This document shows, in pieces, positions 30,959 to 39,526 of a stretch of 41,793 nt of DNA. Numbering within the stretch: position 1 is the stretch's first letter; every line of letters starts with the position of its first letter. The DNA is from Acidobacteriaceae bacterium (lineage in GTDB: Bacteria; Acidobacteriota; Terriglobia; Terriglobales; Acidobacteriaceae). The notes below the pieces were generated by a model that saw only the letters and a program-made list of their open reading frames with translations, was not told where the DNA came from and searched no databases. The translations under genes were made by a program, and so were the position numbers. Where the stretch lies: positions 1 through 41,793 of the forward strand of contig JANXUR010000005.1 in assembly GCA_025356095.1 (NCBI GenBank), in the 5' to 3' direction.

Positions 30959-32399
30959 AGCGAAGCGCCTGCACGGGGTCAAGTTTAGCGGCCCGCGCTG
31001 CCGGATACAGTCCGGCGATGAAGCTGAGCCCAATGGAGAATGCCATAACAAATAACACGAGCCACCACGGCGACGACCACACTTGATCGGGTGATTCGTG
31101 ATGCTGCGTCAGATACAGGTTGGTTCCAAAGTTGATGAGCGCGCCGATGCCAAGCCCGAGCAGCACTCCAAAGAACCCCCCAACCAGACCCATGGCACCA
31201 GCTTCAGTGAAGAAAAGCGTCTTTACATCGCCGTCGCTGGCGCCGATTGCCTTCATGATGCCGATTTCGCGGGTGCGTTCCAGTACGGACATGATGAGCG
31301 TGTTGATAATCGCCAGCGAGGCAACGATGAGCGCCAAACTGCCAAAGATGCCGAGAAAAATGTCGAGGATCCCAAAGAATCGGCGCAATCCCTTCGTGGC
31401 ATCAAGAATAGAAAACGTGCGGAAGCCGAGCTTTTTGATCGCCTCTTGCACCTCTGGCACTTTGCCCGCCGTGGCCACTTGCACCAACAGCGCGGGATAG
31501 GTCTTCTGTGCGTCGGCATCGGTGGCTACGCCACGGAAGTCCGAGGTTTGCAGCACGTTCCAGCCTTCAGTAATAGCGGTGGGCACGAAGATGCCAGCGC
31601 CAGAAATGCGCCTCATGCCGCCAAAGGGCTCTGATTCGATCAGGCCAACGACGGTTACAGTTTCATTCTTGCGCACCACACTAAAGCCGCCCGATGTGCT
31701 GCCGGGCAAGGGCTCGCGCGAGGCAAACTGCACGGTGATGGTCTTGCCTACGATGGACCCCGGCGTTTTCTCATCCACCTCTTTCGCGAAGCGATTGGAG
31801 ACAATGGCCTCCGCCGCCGTTGCGCGAGAGAAGTAGTGCCCCTTCATGTTTTCGAAGGCCTCGTCGCGACGGCTTGACATGGGTAGGGCCGCGACGAAAG
31901 TGGCGTGGCTGGCATCGGGCGCGGGGGCAGAGGCTGCGTTTGGCGTCACGCTGGGCGCTGCTTCTGGCGTGGAGGTTGCGGGTGTCGAGCTTGTCACTTC
32001 ACCACCGACCGGAGCGTTTGCAGTCACAGTTCCGGTGCGAACATCGCCCATAAAGCGCACTTCCGGATCCACACTGGAAACGCCTGGCACTTGCGAAACC
32101 AACTGCCGTGCATTTTCGTCGAGCACCTTGGCGGGGGCGGCACCTTGCTTGGGTTTGGGTTGCTCGGCATCGTCATCGGGGCCACCGCGACCGTCTTGCA
32201 TGGAGGTGACGTACACGGTGTCGAACAAACCGGACTGGCCAATGTGGCGATTGGCGAGTTCCTGCAAGCCAATGCCGAGGGCGACGGTGGTCAGCAACGA
32301 AGCCACGCCAATGCTGATGCCCGCAGTGGTTAACGAATTTCGGAGGATGGATTCACGCAGGTTGCGTCCTGCCAGTTCTAATAAGTCGCCAGCCTTCAT
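30951..32399 (-). CDS. MacB-like ABC transporter permease
   Basis: 482 residues. One membrane span near the N-terminus (about 20-45), a large periplasmic domain (to about 345) with an Ala/Pro/Thr-rich insert, and three C-terminal spans with the FtsX signature (LERTREIGIMKAIGAS, PAARAAKLDPVQALRYE). MacB-type proteins do not move substrate through the membrane but drive periplasmic machinery, exporting antibiotics, lipoproteins or peptides. The ATG overlaps the ATPase stop codon (ATGA). Partner membrane-fusion protein not in view. Confidence 0.9.
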   Translation of the reverse strand: MKAGDLLELAGRNLRESILRNSLTTAGISIGVASLLTTVALGIGLQELANRHIGQSGLFDTVYVTSMQDGRGGPDDDAEQPKPKQGAAPAKVLDENARQLVSQVPGVSSVDPEVRFMGDVRTGTVTANAPVGGEVTSSTPATSTPEAAPSVTPNAASAPAPDASHATFVAALPMSSRRDEAFENMKGHYFSRATAAEAIVSNRFAKEVDEKTPGSIVGKTITVQFASREPLPGSTSGGFSVVRKNETVTVVGLIESEPFGGMRRISGAGIFVPTAITEGWNVLQTSDFRGVATDADAQKTYPALLVQVATAGKVPEVQEAIKKLGFRTFSILDATKGLRRFFGILDIFLGIFGSLALIVASLAIINTLIMSVLERTREIGIMKAIGASDGDVKTLFFTEAGAMGLVGGFFGVLLGLGIGALINFGTNLYLTQHHESPDQVWSSPWWLVLFVMAFSIGLSFIAGLYPAARAAKLDPVQALRYE

Positions 32400-33142
32400 G
32401 CTTGGGCCTCCGTGCGCGCTGCATTTTGGGTTCGCGCTTCGTTCTGGGTTCGCGCTTCGCTCACAAACTGGCCATCGGCCATAAAAATCATGCGTTGTGA
32501 CCATCTTTCTGCGATGGCGCGCTCGTGCGTCACCATCAGGATCGTCATGCCCATCTCGCGGTTTAGGCGGTCGAGCACGGTCATGATCTCGCTCCCGGTG
32601 CGGCTGTCGAGATTGCCGGTTGGTTCATCGGCGAGCAGGATTGTGGGGTGATTGATGAGTGCGCGCGCGATGGAGCAGCGCTGTTGCTCGCCGCCAGAAA
32701 GCTCGGTGGGGCGATGGCCAGCGCGATGGCCCAGTTCCACACGGTCGAGCGCTTCTTTCACGCGGGCGGCGCGGCTTTCGCGGGGGGTCTCGGCAAAGCG
32801 CAGCGGCAGTTCCACGTTTTCCGCAACCGTCATGGAAGAAATCAAATTGAATGACTGAAAGACCATGCCAACTGTCAGTCGCCGATAGACGGCCAGTTCC
32901 TCTGAGGTCATCTTGGCCAGATCTTTGTCCAGCACAGTGATGGCACCCGAGGTAGGGCGGTCGAGCCCAGCCAGCAGGTTCAGCAGTGTGGATTTGCCCG
33001 AGCCGCTAGGGCCGAGCAGAGAAGCGAATTCGCCGCGTGGAATGCTGATGCTAACTTCATCCAGCGCGCGGATCGTTGTGTTGCCGAGTTGATGATGGCG
33101 CGAGGCGCGGTCAGTGCAAATGGCGAGGGCGGGGTCGGTCAT
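32396..33142 (-). CDS. ABC transporter ATP-binding protein, LolD/MacB type
   Basis: 248 residues: Walker A GPSGSGKS (44-51), Q-loop FQSFN, signature LSGGEQQR (148-155), Walker B ILLADEP (168-174), switch H206. Sequence wording is that of the LolD/MacB group, the partner of the FtsX-type permease encoded directly downstream. The last 20 residues are a recent-looking repeat (EARTQN, EARTQN, AARTEA) beyond the normal domain end. No ribosome binding site is clear close to the ATG. Confidence 0.93.
   Translation of the reverse strand: MTDPALAICTDRASRHHQLGNTTIRALDEVSISIPRGEFASLLGPSGSGKSTLLNLLAGLDRPTSGAITVLDKDLAKMTSEELAVYRRLTVGMVFQSFNLISSMTVAENVELPLRFAETPRESRAARVKEALDRVELGHRAGHRPTELSGGEQQRCSIARALINHPTILLADEPTGNLDSRTGSEIMTVLDRLNREMGMTILMVTHERAIAERWSQRMIFMADGQFVSEARTQNEARTQNAARTEAQA
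32410..32463. repeat. 18-bp tandem repeat at the end of the ATPase gene
   Basis: Two close copies of GGGTTCGCGCTTCGTTCT and a degenerate third encode the C-terminal repeat residues and run up to the start of the permease gene. Confidence 0.8.
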
Positions 33143-33292
33143 ACGGGTTGATGGCTCGATTCTCCATATTTTTCAGCAGGCGTGTGGCAAGTATATCGGT
33201 TAAGATGCTCGCGCCCAGCCCTGCGATTCTCACGAATGGCTAAGGCATAGCCCGCTTCTAGTACGACGCAACTTCGTATCCGGCGGCTGACA

Positions 33293-33330
33293 CGGCTGTC
33301 TGCTTTACGCTGCGGCTGTCTGCTTTACGC
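33293..33330. repeat. 20-bp direct repeat after a short-chain dehydrogenase gene
   Basis: CGGCTGTCTGCTTTACGC occurs at 33293 and 33313 (period 20), 15 bases past the stop codon of the minus-strand gene. The rest of the gap (33143-33292) has no recognised feature. Confidence 0.85.
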
Positions 33331-33344
33331 CCTGGGGCGCGGGG

Positions 33345-34121
33345 TTATTGCGCCGTCATTCTAGCGGACACTGTGGTGACCATCCACCTTGGGCTGATGC
33401 GAACAGAGTTGGAGACCAGCCAGTTCATCCATCCGGCGACGGCTACGGGTTTGCCCTTCTGCATGGCGCGGTAGCCGATCGTAGCAACGCGTTCGGGGCT
33501 GAGCACGGCCAGCACCTTCATCAGTTTGGCTTCGCCCATGTGGGCCCGGGATTGGAAGCCGGTGAGAACCGGGCCGGGGCACAGGCAGGTTGCGGTCACG
33601 CCGGTTTGGCGAAGTTCGTAGTGCATGGCTTCTGAAAAGTGCAGAACGTAGGCTTTGGTGGCGTAATAAACGGCCATGCCGGGGCCGGGCTGAAAGGCGG
33701 CGGCGGAGGCGACGTTGAGGATGCGCCCTTCGCCGCGCGCGACCATGGCGGGCACGAACAGCCGCGTCAGGTGAGTCAACGCGGTGATGTTGAGCTGTAT
33801 TTGCCCCAGCGATTCGGCGAGCGGGATTTCGGCGAACTGGCCGCAGATGCCGTACCCTGCGTTGTTAACTAGGGCTTGAATCGAAATGCCGCGCTGGGCG
33901 AGCGTGTCGAAAACCTGCTGCGGCGCTTGCGGGTTATTCAGGTCGGCCGCAAGTGGAGTCGCAAGGATATTGTGCTGCTGCTGCAGTTCGTTGGCAAAGG
34001 CCGTGAGCTTGTCGGCACTGCGGGCCACCAGGACGACGTTGTAGCCGTCAGCGGCAAAAAGTTTGCCCAGTTCGTATCCGATGCCGCCGGAAGCTCCGGT
34101 GATGAGTGCGGTTGGGGTCAT
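33345..34121 (-). CDS. Short-chain dehydrogenase/reductase
   Basis: 258 residues of the classical SDR fold: cofactor motif TGASGGIG (8-15), NNAG (86-89), catalytic S139, Y152 and K156 (Y-x3-K), CPGPVLTGF after it. R at 34 in the second strand favours NADPH. It resembles the DltE/YqjQ-like group acting on ketones, aldehydes or fatty-acyl substrates; substrate unknown. TACCCT ends six bases before the ATG with no ribosome binding site. Confidence 0.92.
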   Translation of the reverse strand: MTPTALITGASGGIGYELGKLFAADGYNVVLVARSADKLTAFANELQQQHNILATPLAADLNNPQAPQQVFDTLAQRGISIQALVNNAGYGICGQFAEIPLAESLGQIQLNITALTHLTRLFVPAMVARGEGRILNVASAAAFQPGPGMAVYYATKAYVLHFSEAMHYELRQTGVTATCLCPGPVLTGFQSRAHMGEAKLMKVLAVLSPERVATIGYRAMQKGKPVAVAGWMNWLVSNSVRISPRWMVTTVSARMTAQ

Positions 34122-34183
34122 GCGCTAAGGGTACCGCATGGCGGAAGCGACCGCCATGAAGAAGCTTTGCTGCACGATGGCTA

Positions 34184-34215
34184 CCAATGATGGATGCCAA
34201 TGATAGATGCCAACG
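34184..34215. repeat. 13-bp tandem repeat
   Basis: CCAATGATGGATG and CCAATGATAGATG followed by a partial third copy. It lies between the SDR start and the aldolase terminator. Confidence 0.8.
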
Positions 34216-34246
34216 AAAACCCCGCCCAAGCATCGCTTGGACGGGG
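34216..34246 (-). terminator. Rho-independent terminator of the aldolase gene
   Basis: In the minus-strand RNA, CCCCGUCCAAGC pairs with GCUUGGGCGGGG (12 bp, one G-U) around a 3-base loop, followed by UUUUC. It begins 27 bases past the stop codon. Confidence 0.92.
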
Positions 34247-34272
34247 CGGCTGGATCACGGTTTCGTAAGCTG

Positions 34273-35256
34273 TTACTCGTACATGCCAAACCAAGTGCTG
34301 GCACCCTGAAGCGCTTCGTTCACCTTGCTGATGTTGGCGACGCCCTCGGTTTCTAGCCAAGTGCGGAAAGCGGCTGCACCGTGCTTGCCATAAACGGCGA
34401 TGCCGTCGGCCCAGGTAGCACGTCCGCAGAGGACGCCGTTGTACTTCACGCCGGATTCGGCGACCACGTGCAGCGTTTCCACAAACTCCGGATTGCTTAC
34501 GCCGGCCGAAAGATAAATGTACGGCAGGTTGGTGGCCTCGGCAGAGCGTTGGAAGATGGCCTTGGCTTCGTCGCGAGTATAAGCGGCTTCGCCCTTGCAG
34601 GCTGCTGCGCCGCCGACGAATTTCATATTGATTGGCACCTCCAGCTTGAGCACGTCCACGCCGTAACGCGGCTTGCTGAACTCCTTCATATAGCCGATGA
34701 CGACTTCCGGCTTTTTCTTGGCGTACTCCAGACCTTTCTCGTCCGCACCCTCTTCGTAGCCGATGATTTCAAGGAAGAACGGGATGTCGTTGGCGCGGCA
34801 TTCGTCACCAATGCGCTCGACCCAGGCATGCTTCAGCTCGTTGATCGGCTTGGAGTCAAACGGGGTGTAGTAGAGCAGAATCTTGATGCAGTCCGCGCCC
34901 GCTTCCTTCAGGCGGCGAACGCTCCAGTGGTCGAGCAGATCGGGCAAGCGGCCCGGCTCGGCTTTATCGTAACCGGTCTTTTCATAAGCCAGCAGCAGGC
35001 CGGAGCCGGGGGTGCGCTTGGCGGCGGCGGGCAGGCCCCATTCTGGATCCAGCAGAATGGCGCTGGCGTGCTGGGTCAGAACCTCGGTGACCAGAATCTT
35101 GAACTCTTGCATCATGGCGTCGGTGATTTCGCCGCCCTTCTCTTTGGCAAGAGACTTGTTAAGCGAGCCACGTTGATCCATGGCGGCGGCGGCGATGACG
35201 CCGCGCGAGTCGGAGACGGCCTTCAGGCCAGCCAGTTTTCCGGGGGTGAGCTTCAT
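34273..35256 (-). CDS. lacD: Tagatose 1,6-bisphosphate aldolase, LacD type
   Basis: 327 residues. MDQRGSL, LLDPEWG, ADCIKILLYY and VDVLKLEVPINM are the LacD/class I aldolase motifs; K204 in the last one is the Schiff-base lysine position of LacD. It splits tagatose 1,6-bisphosphate (and often related ketose bisphosphates) into two triose phosphates. No other galactose/tagatose genes are nearby, so it may serve as a general sugar-bisphosphate aldolase. The start after GGAGGA (six bases) is preferred over an ATG 15 bases up, which would overlap that site. Confidence 0.92.
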   Translation of the reverse strand: MKLTPGKLAGLKAVSDSRGVIAAAAMDQRGSLNKSLAKEKGGEITDAMMQEFKILVTEVLTQHASAILLDPEWGLPAAAKRTPGSGLLLAYEKTGYDKAEPGRLPDLLDHWSVRRLKEAGADCIKILLYYTPFDSKPINELKHAWVERIGDECRANDIPFFLEIIGYEEGADEKGLEYAKKKPEVVIGYMKEFSKPRYGVDVLKLEVPINMKFVGGAAACKGEAAYTRDEAKAIFQRSAEATNLPYIYLSAGVSNPEFVETLHVVAESGVKYNGVLCGRATWADGIAVYGKHGAAAFRTWLETEGVANISKVNEALQGASTWFGMYE

Positions 35257-35301
35257 TTGGGGTTCCTCCACTGCGAGATAATTTGATTGTTAGACCACTT
35301 G

Positions 35302-35307
35302 ATTATA
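35302..35307 (-). promoter_or_regulatory. -10 box upstream of lacD
   Basis: A consensus TATAAT on the minus strand, 45 bases before the start codon. The -35 region is poor. Confidence 0.4.
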
Positions 35308-35394
35308 CGGGTAGCCGCGCCCCATCGCTGGTGACGCGCTTCACATCTCGAACCTTGCGGAAAGTTGTCTTTACAAGGCGCAGCGTGGCGGGGT

Positions 35395-35423
35395 GTGCCA
35401 CGGTGGCACGGCGGGCCGGTGCC
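35395..35423. repeat. GTGCCAC palindrome cluster downstream of rph
   Basis: GTGCCAC, GTGGCAC and GTGCCAC again follow in short order; the first two form a 15-base palindrome, and the second and third a 7-bp hairpin. Either could form in RNA past the rph stop codon; there is no T-tract. Confidence 0.6.
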
Positions 35424-35427
35424 ACGG

Positions 35428-36171
35428 TTAGGTCAAAATCTTCAACTCCGGTAGCACCGCGCGCTGAGCGGCGATCAGCTCCTTTACGCCCGCGCGCGAA
35501 AGCGCCATCATTTCATGAAGTTGCTCGTCGCTAAACAGGCGATGCTCCGCGGTAGCCTGAATCTCCACCAGTTGATGTGACCCGGTCATCACGAAGTTCA
35601 TATCCACATCGGCTTGCGAGTCTTCTTCATAGCACAGGTCAAGCAGGGCGGTGCCTTCGCATAGGCCCACGCTAACGGCGGCCACAAAATCCGTAAGCGG
35701 TACCGCAGGCAGCGCGCCACTTTCGGCTAGCTTTTCCAGGGCGAGAGCGAGGGCGACAAAGGCTCCTGTGATCGAGGCGCAGCGAGTGCCGCCATCGGCC
35801 TGAATCACGTCACAGTCAATAAAAATGGTGCGTTCGCCGACGCGTTTCAAGTCCACTACAGCGCGCAGTGCGCGGCCAATCAGACGTTGAATCTCGTGGG
35901 TGCGTCCGCTTTGGCGGCCCTTGGTGACTTCGCGCGGGGAGCGGGTGAGCGTGGCGCGCGGCAACATCCCGTACTCGCAAGTGATCCAGCCCTTGCCGGA
36001 GTGACGCATCCACGCCGGGACGGTTTCTTCGACGGAGGCGGCGCACAACACGCGAGTGTTGCCCATTTCCATCAGCGCCGAGCCTTCGGCGGTAAGCAGG
36101 TAGTTGGGCGTGATTTTGACGGCGCGAAGTTGATTGGTGGCGCGACTGTCGGAACGATAGAAAGTAGGCAT
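35428..36171 (-). CDS. rph: Ribonuclease PH
   Basis: 247 residues, a phosphorolytic 3'-5' exoribonuclease that trims tRNA 3' ends. [12 protein letters not shown] (89-100) and [12 protein letters not shown] (119-130) are the family signatures, with the R86 region binding phosphate. Full length. It is the last gene of a four-gene minus-strand set, 29 bases after the GerMN gene; TACAAT ten bases before its ATG may give it an extra promoter. Confidence 0.96.
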   Translation of the reverse strand: MPTFYRSDSRATNQLRAVKITPNYLLTAEGSALMEMGNTRVLCAASVEETVPAWMRHSGKGWITCEYGMLPRATLTRSPREVTKGRQSGRTHEIQRLIGRALRAVVDLKRVGERTIFIDCDVIQADGGTRCASITGAFVALALALEKLAESGALPAVPLTDFVAAVSVGLCEGTALLDLCYEEDSQADVDMNFVMTGSHQLVEIQATAEHRLFSDEQLHEMMALSRAGVKELIAAQRAVLPELKILT

Positions 36172-36200
36172 GGGATGTCTGATTGTAGCAGCGCAGTGCG

Positions 36201-36803
36201 CTAGTTGACTGGCGTGCTCTCCAACTCACGGGCGGCTTCATGGACGCGCTCCACGGAGAAAAACTGACGCAGATCCACGTGGCCCGCCAGCGTGTCACGT
36301 TCCTTGCCTTCCACCAGAATTTTGACGCGATGCACCGATGCGAGGTTTGCCGAGAGAGTTTCGACGAGCGAGAGCGTGGTCAGGTCTTCTCCGAGGATGC
36401 TGGAACTGTGGCCGTCGGCAAAGGCGGCGTTGGTGTTAACGACGGCCGTGCCATCGGGGGTAAGAAAGACGTCGAGGATGGCTGCGTTTTCAGCCAGCGG
36501 GTGCGGCGACGGCCGCGATGTGTATTGCGCGAGTAACGCATTGAGTATCTGCTGGGCGCGCGACTGCGGGTCGCTAGGTAGGGGAATGCTAACCGTCTGG
36601 CGACGGAGCGCCGCATCTTCGTCAAAAGCAACCACGAGGGTTATCGGCTCGGTGGGGCCAGCGACAGGGATGGGTACAGGGCGAGAGTCGGCGGAGTGCG
36701 CGAGTTCGTCGGCACGCGACTTCAGGTGCCAGCCATAGATGCCGAGTGCGGAGGCAATCAACAGCAAAAAAACGATAAGGAAGACGATGCGGCGCGTGGT
36801 CAT
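36201..36803 (-). CDS. GerMN-domain membrane-anchored protein
   Basis: 200 residues: N-terminal membrane anchor (5-23), a short linker, and a GerMN domain (about 55-175; [46 protein letters not shown]). The domain was named from spore germination protein GerM but is common in non-sporulating bacteria, where it goes with cell-wall enzymes. Its ATG lies two bases after the amidase stop codon. Confidence 0.87.
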   Translation of the reverse strand: MTTRRIVFLIVFLLLIASALGIYGWHLKSRADELAHSADSRPVPIPVAGPTEPITLVVAFDEDAALRRQTVSIPLPSDPQSRAQQILNALLAQYTSRPSPHPLAENAAILDVFLTPDGTAVVNTNAAFADGHSSSILGEDLTTLSLVETLSANLASVHRVKILVEGKERDTLAGHVDLRQFFSVERVHEAARELESTPVN

Positions 36804-36805
36804 GG

Positions 36806-38080
36806 CTAGGGGCGCGCCTCCAAGCCTGGGCGTGCGTTGAGGATGCCCGTCGCAAGTGCTTTGATGATGGGCTGCTGAAAGGCGACAGAGGTGAGTTCGC
36901 GGCCACCTGCGGGGGAGGCGATCTCCACAGCAAGCGCCGGTCCGGCGGCGTGGTTGAGCGCGCTAAGGGGAGCCGCGAAGGTACGCGCGCCCAGCTTTTG
37001 GGCTTGCAAGGCAGAGACGAGCGCTGCGGCTGCGTCGCGGCTGGCCACGAGCGAGCGCTGTTGCGCGGCGTTCCAGGGCAGGAAGGGGCCGCGTGCGTCG
37101 TCGCCGGATGCAGCACCCGTGGTGGCGGGCAAAAGTGCGGTGACTACGCGCACGCTGGTGCCGAGAGTGGAGACGTGCAAGGCAACGTACAAATCCGCGT
37201 GATATGTATTCACCATTACCGCGCGCTGGTCGGCGGCAAGTGTGGTGTCGCCATCTCTCAGGATGGTGGCTGCGACACCGCGCGACTCCAGTTCCGTTCG
37301 CAGTCGGTGGGCGAAAGCGAGGGTAACGTCTTTCTCTGCGGGTGCGCCGCTTTCGCCGAGCGCCGCGCCACTATCGGCACCTCCGTGGCTGGCGTCGAGC
37401 AAGACGGTGAAGCGGTGCGGGGCACTGGCCGCTGCCGCAGGTTGGCTCGTAGGGGGCTGCGCGACGGCTGGTGCAGAAGGCGTGGCCTGTACCGGGGCAG
37501 GTGTCGGCACCTGCGCCTGCATCTGGACCTGCGCTGGCGGAGGCGCTAACTGCACCGGGGCCGCAGGAATAGCGCTGCCGAGCAGAACCCGGTGCGTGGC
37601 CTCCTGATAACTGACGGGCAACGCTTGCAGGCGGGATAGCAGCGCAAATAGGGAACTGGCGGGCACCAGTCCACGTCCGCCTTCCAGCCAGAACGGTGCG
37701 TCAAGGTCGAGCTTATGGCCTGCGATTTTGCAGGTGGTGCTGCCTGCGCTGAATTCTGCGTCTACGTTTTGAAAGTGCAGCTTCCAGCGGCTGCCTTTGC
37801 TGGTGGCGCTTACCGCACCAAGGGGATCGAGCACTTCAATCAGGCCGACGTAACCCCGCTGATCGCGCTCAAAAAGCTCCACGTGATAGTTGAGGTTCGG
37901 AGCGGAGACGGTGAGAGAAGCGGGAGCGGGGTCCGCGGCCAAGACGCCAAGCATTGGCCAATGCGGAGGTAGAGCGAGTGATCCCCCCATCACTAGTAGC
38001 AAGGCAAGGGGTGCCGCCGGGAAGAGTCGGTGCTTCCCGGCGCGCAATCTAACGTGGTTCGCGGTCTTACTCCACCGCAT
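36806..38080 (-). CDS. N-acetylmuramoyl-L-alanine amidase (Amidase_3)
   Basis: About 424 residues from Met at 38080: hydrophobic signal (LFPAAPLALLLVMGGSLAL), a beta-rich N-terminal region like an AMIN or copper-amine-oxidase-N domain, a Pro/Ala/Gln-rich linker, then Amidase_3 with zinc ligands H232 (DASHGGADSG), E249 (EKDVTLAFA) and H302 (YVALHVS) and catalytic E386 (AVEIAS). It cuts the bond between glycan and stem peptide in the cell wall. The start overlaps the end of the upstream gene by 14 bases; a longer frame to 38149 is open but lies inside that gene. Confidence 0.9.
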   Translation of the reverse strand: MRWSKTANHVRLRAGKHRLFPAAPLALLLVMGGSLALPPHWPMLGVLAADPAPASLTVSAPNLNYHVELFERDQRGYVGLIEVLDPLGAVSATSKGSRWKLHFQNVDAEFSAGSTTCKIAGHKLDLDAPFWLEGGRGLVPASSLFALLSRLQALPVSYQEATHRVLLGSAIPAAPVQLAPPPAQVQMQAQVPTPAPVQATPSAPAVAQPPTSQPAAAASAPHRFTVLLDASHGGADSGAALGESGAPAEKDVTLAFAHRLRTELESRGVAATILRDGDTTLAADQRAVMVNTYHADLYVALHVSTLGTSVRVVTALLPATTGAASGDDARGPFLPWNAAQQRSLVASRDAAAALVSALQAQKLGARTFAAPLSALNHAAGPALAVEIASPAGGRELTSVAFQQPIIKALATGILNARPGLEARP

Positions 38081-39377
38081 AAATGGCCAAGCCGGTAAGC
38101 AGCTTGGGATAGAAGTCGGTGGATTTTTGCGGCAGCACTTCTCCGGCAAACGCGATGTCGCGCGTCTGCTGCATGGTGCAGGGATTCATCACGAACGCGA
38201 GATTGGCCTTACCTTCGCTGACGGTAGCCGCAGCCTCCGCTGCCTCGCGGTAGTAGTGAATGTTTTCCTGATTGCGAATGGAGTCTTCGCTTAACCCCAT
38301 CACGTGCTCCAGCACGACCTTGTGCAGTTGCACCACGTCCAGCTTCTGCTGCTGGGCAGAGAAGTTGGCGTTGAGCAGGGCTGCTGAATTGCCTTTGGTG
38401 CGCAGCAGATACTTGGCATTTGCCGCGACGGCGAGCAGCGCGGTGCTGCTTTTGCCGGCTTCGCGCAGCGCGTTGGTGGCATCGCTCAGGCTGCCATCGG
38501 CGGGAAGCTCCTGCACTGTGTAGTACTCGCCGACTTCCGCCAAAAACCCGGCGAGGTCAAAGCTGGCGAGGCTATGCACCACGCGATGTGTGGGCAGAAT
38601 CAACAAGCCCTCGGAATCCATGTTGACGAAGGTCATCATGACGCGCTCATAGGGAGCGTCGGGGTTGACTTCTCCGCCCGCCGCTGCACGGCGCTCGTTG
38701 CGATAATTCAGCGACGTTTCGTAGCGATGATGGCCATCGGCGATGATGAGCTGCTTATCGGCCATCTTCGCCTGCACGGCGGCAATGGCGGCCGGGTCAG
38801 AAACGCGCCATGCACGGTGGCGTACACCGTATTCGTCCACGATATCCACGTCGGGAGCGGTGGCGGGGTTCAGGATCGCTTCAATTTCGGCCTTGGGATC
38901 GGTGTAGAGCATAAAAATTTGGCCAAAATGCGCCTGAGTGTGACGCAGCACGTCCAGTCGGTCAGCCTTGGGTTTGGCCAGAGTTTGTTCGTGGCGAAAG
39001 ACGACCTTATCGGCGTACTCCTCGATTTTGCCAGCCGCGATAAAGCCTTTGCGCTCGAACTCGCCCGCTTGTGGCGAGCCGGGAATGGTAAAGCGCTGCC
39101 AGTACACATAAATTGAAGGCTCGGCATCCTGCTTGAGCACGCCCTCGTCACGCCAGGAGCGAAAGAAGCCAGCCGCACGGGTGTAAACGTTCTCGGTGGC
39201 GGAGTCAGAGTCCATCCGTTTGCCGAGAATAATGCGTACTAGGTTATAGGGGCTGGCGGCGTAGTAGGCCTCCTGCATCTTGGGATAGATCTTGTCGTAG
39301 GGCTGAGTGACTACATCAGCGGGGTTTACGAGGGTAGGGTCGTAGCGGAGAGCGCGGAAGGGTGAAATGTTTGCCAT
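38067..39377 (-). CDS. DUF1015 family protein
   Basis: 436 residues, nearly the whole length one DUF1015 domain: ISPFRALRYD, VTQPYDKI, RHEQTL and IADGHHRYETSL are its hallmarks. The family is widespread and has been linked by context to serine/amino-acid metabolism, but no reaction is established that I can vouch for. The ATG has a GGAGG site six bases up. A frame to 39524 is open but would contain that site. First gene of the set with amidase, GerMN and rph. Confidence 0.88.
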   Translation of the reverse strand: MANISPFRALRYDPTLVNPADVVTQPYDKIYPKMQEAYYAASPYNLVRIILGKRMDSDSATENVYTRAAGFFRSWRDEGVLKQDAEPSIYVYWQRFTIPGSPQAGEFERKGFIAAGKIEEYADKVVFRHEQTLAKPKADRLDVLRHTQAHFGQIFMLYTDPKAEIEAILNPATAPDVDIVDEYGVRHRAWRVSDPAAIAAVQAKMADKQLIIADGHHRYETSLNYRNERRAAAGGEVNPDAPYERVMMTFVNMDSEGLLILPTHRVVHSLASFDLAGFLAEVGEYYTVQELPADGSLSDATNALREAGKSSTALLAVAANAKYLLRTKGNSAALLNANFSAQQQKLDVVQLHKVVLEHVMGLSEDSIRNQENIHYYREAAEAAATVSEGKANLAFVMNPCTMQQTRDIAFAGEVLPQKSTDFYPKLLTGLAIYAVE

Positions 39378-39463
39378 GGTTGACCTCCATTTTAGCAGGA
39401 GCAGGCGGGAACCCGGCGGCGCGTGGCGGGTTCCTGCGGCAAGCGGAGCCAGCCGCAAAAAAG

Positions 39464-39469
39464 TTGACA
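39464..39469 (+). promoter_or_regulatory. -35-like hexamer in the divergent promoter region
   Basis: A consensus TTGACA on the plus strand between two divergent genes. No good -10 box lies 16-18 bases further on. Confidence 0.3.
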
Positions 39470-39526
39470 CTTCCGAGACATGCGGAGGCACAAATGTGTG
39501 GTACCATCCGCAGCAAGGGTACAAAA

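Noticed and set aside
34381-35286. 301-codon plus-strand frame over lacD
   Set aside because: Mirror of the lacD reading frame; lacD has ribosome binding site, terminator and catalytic lysine.
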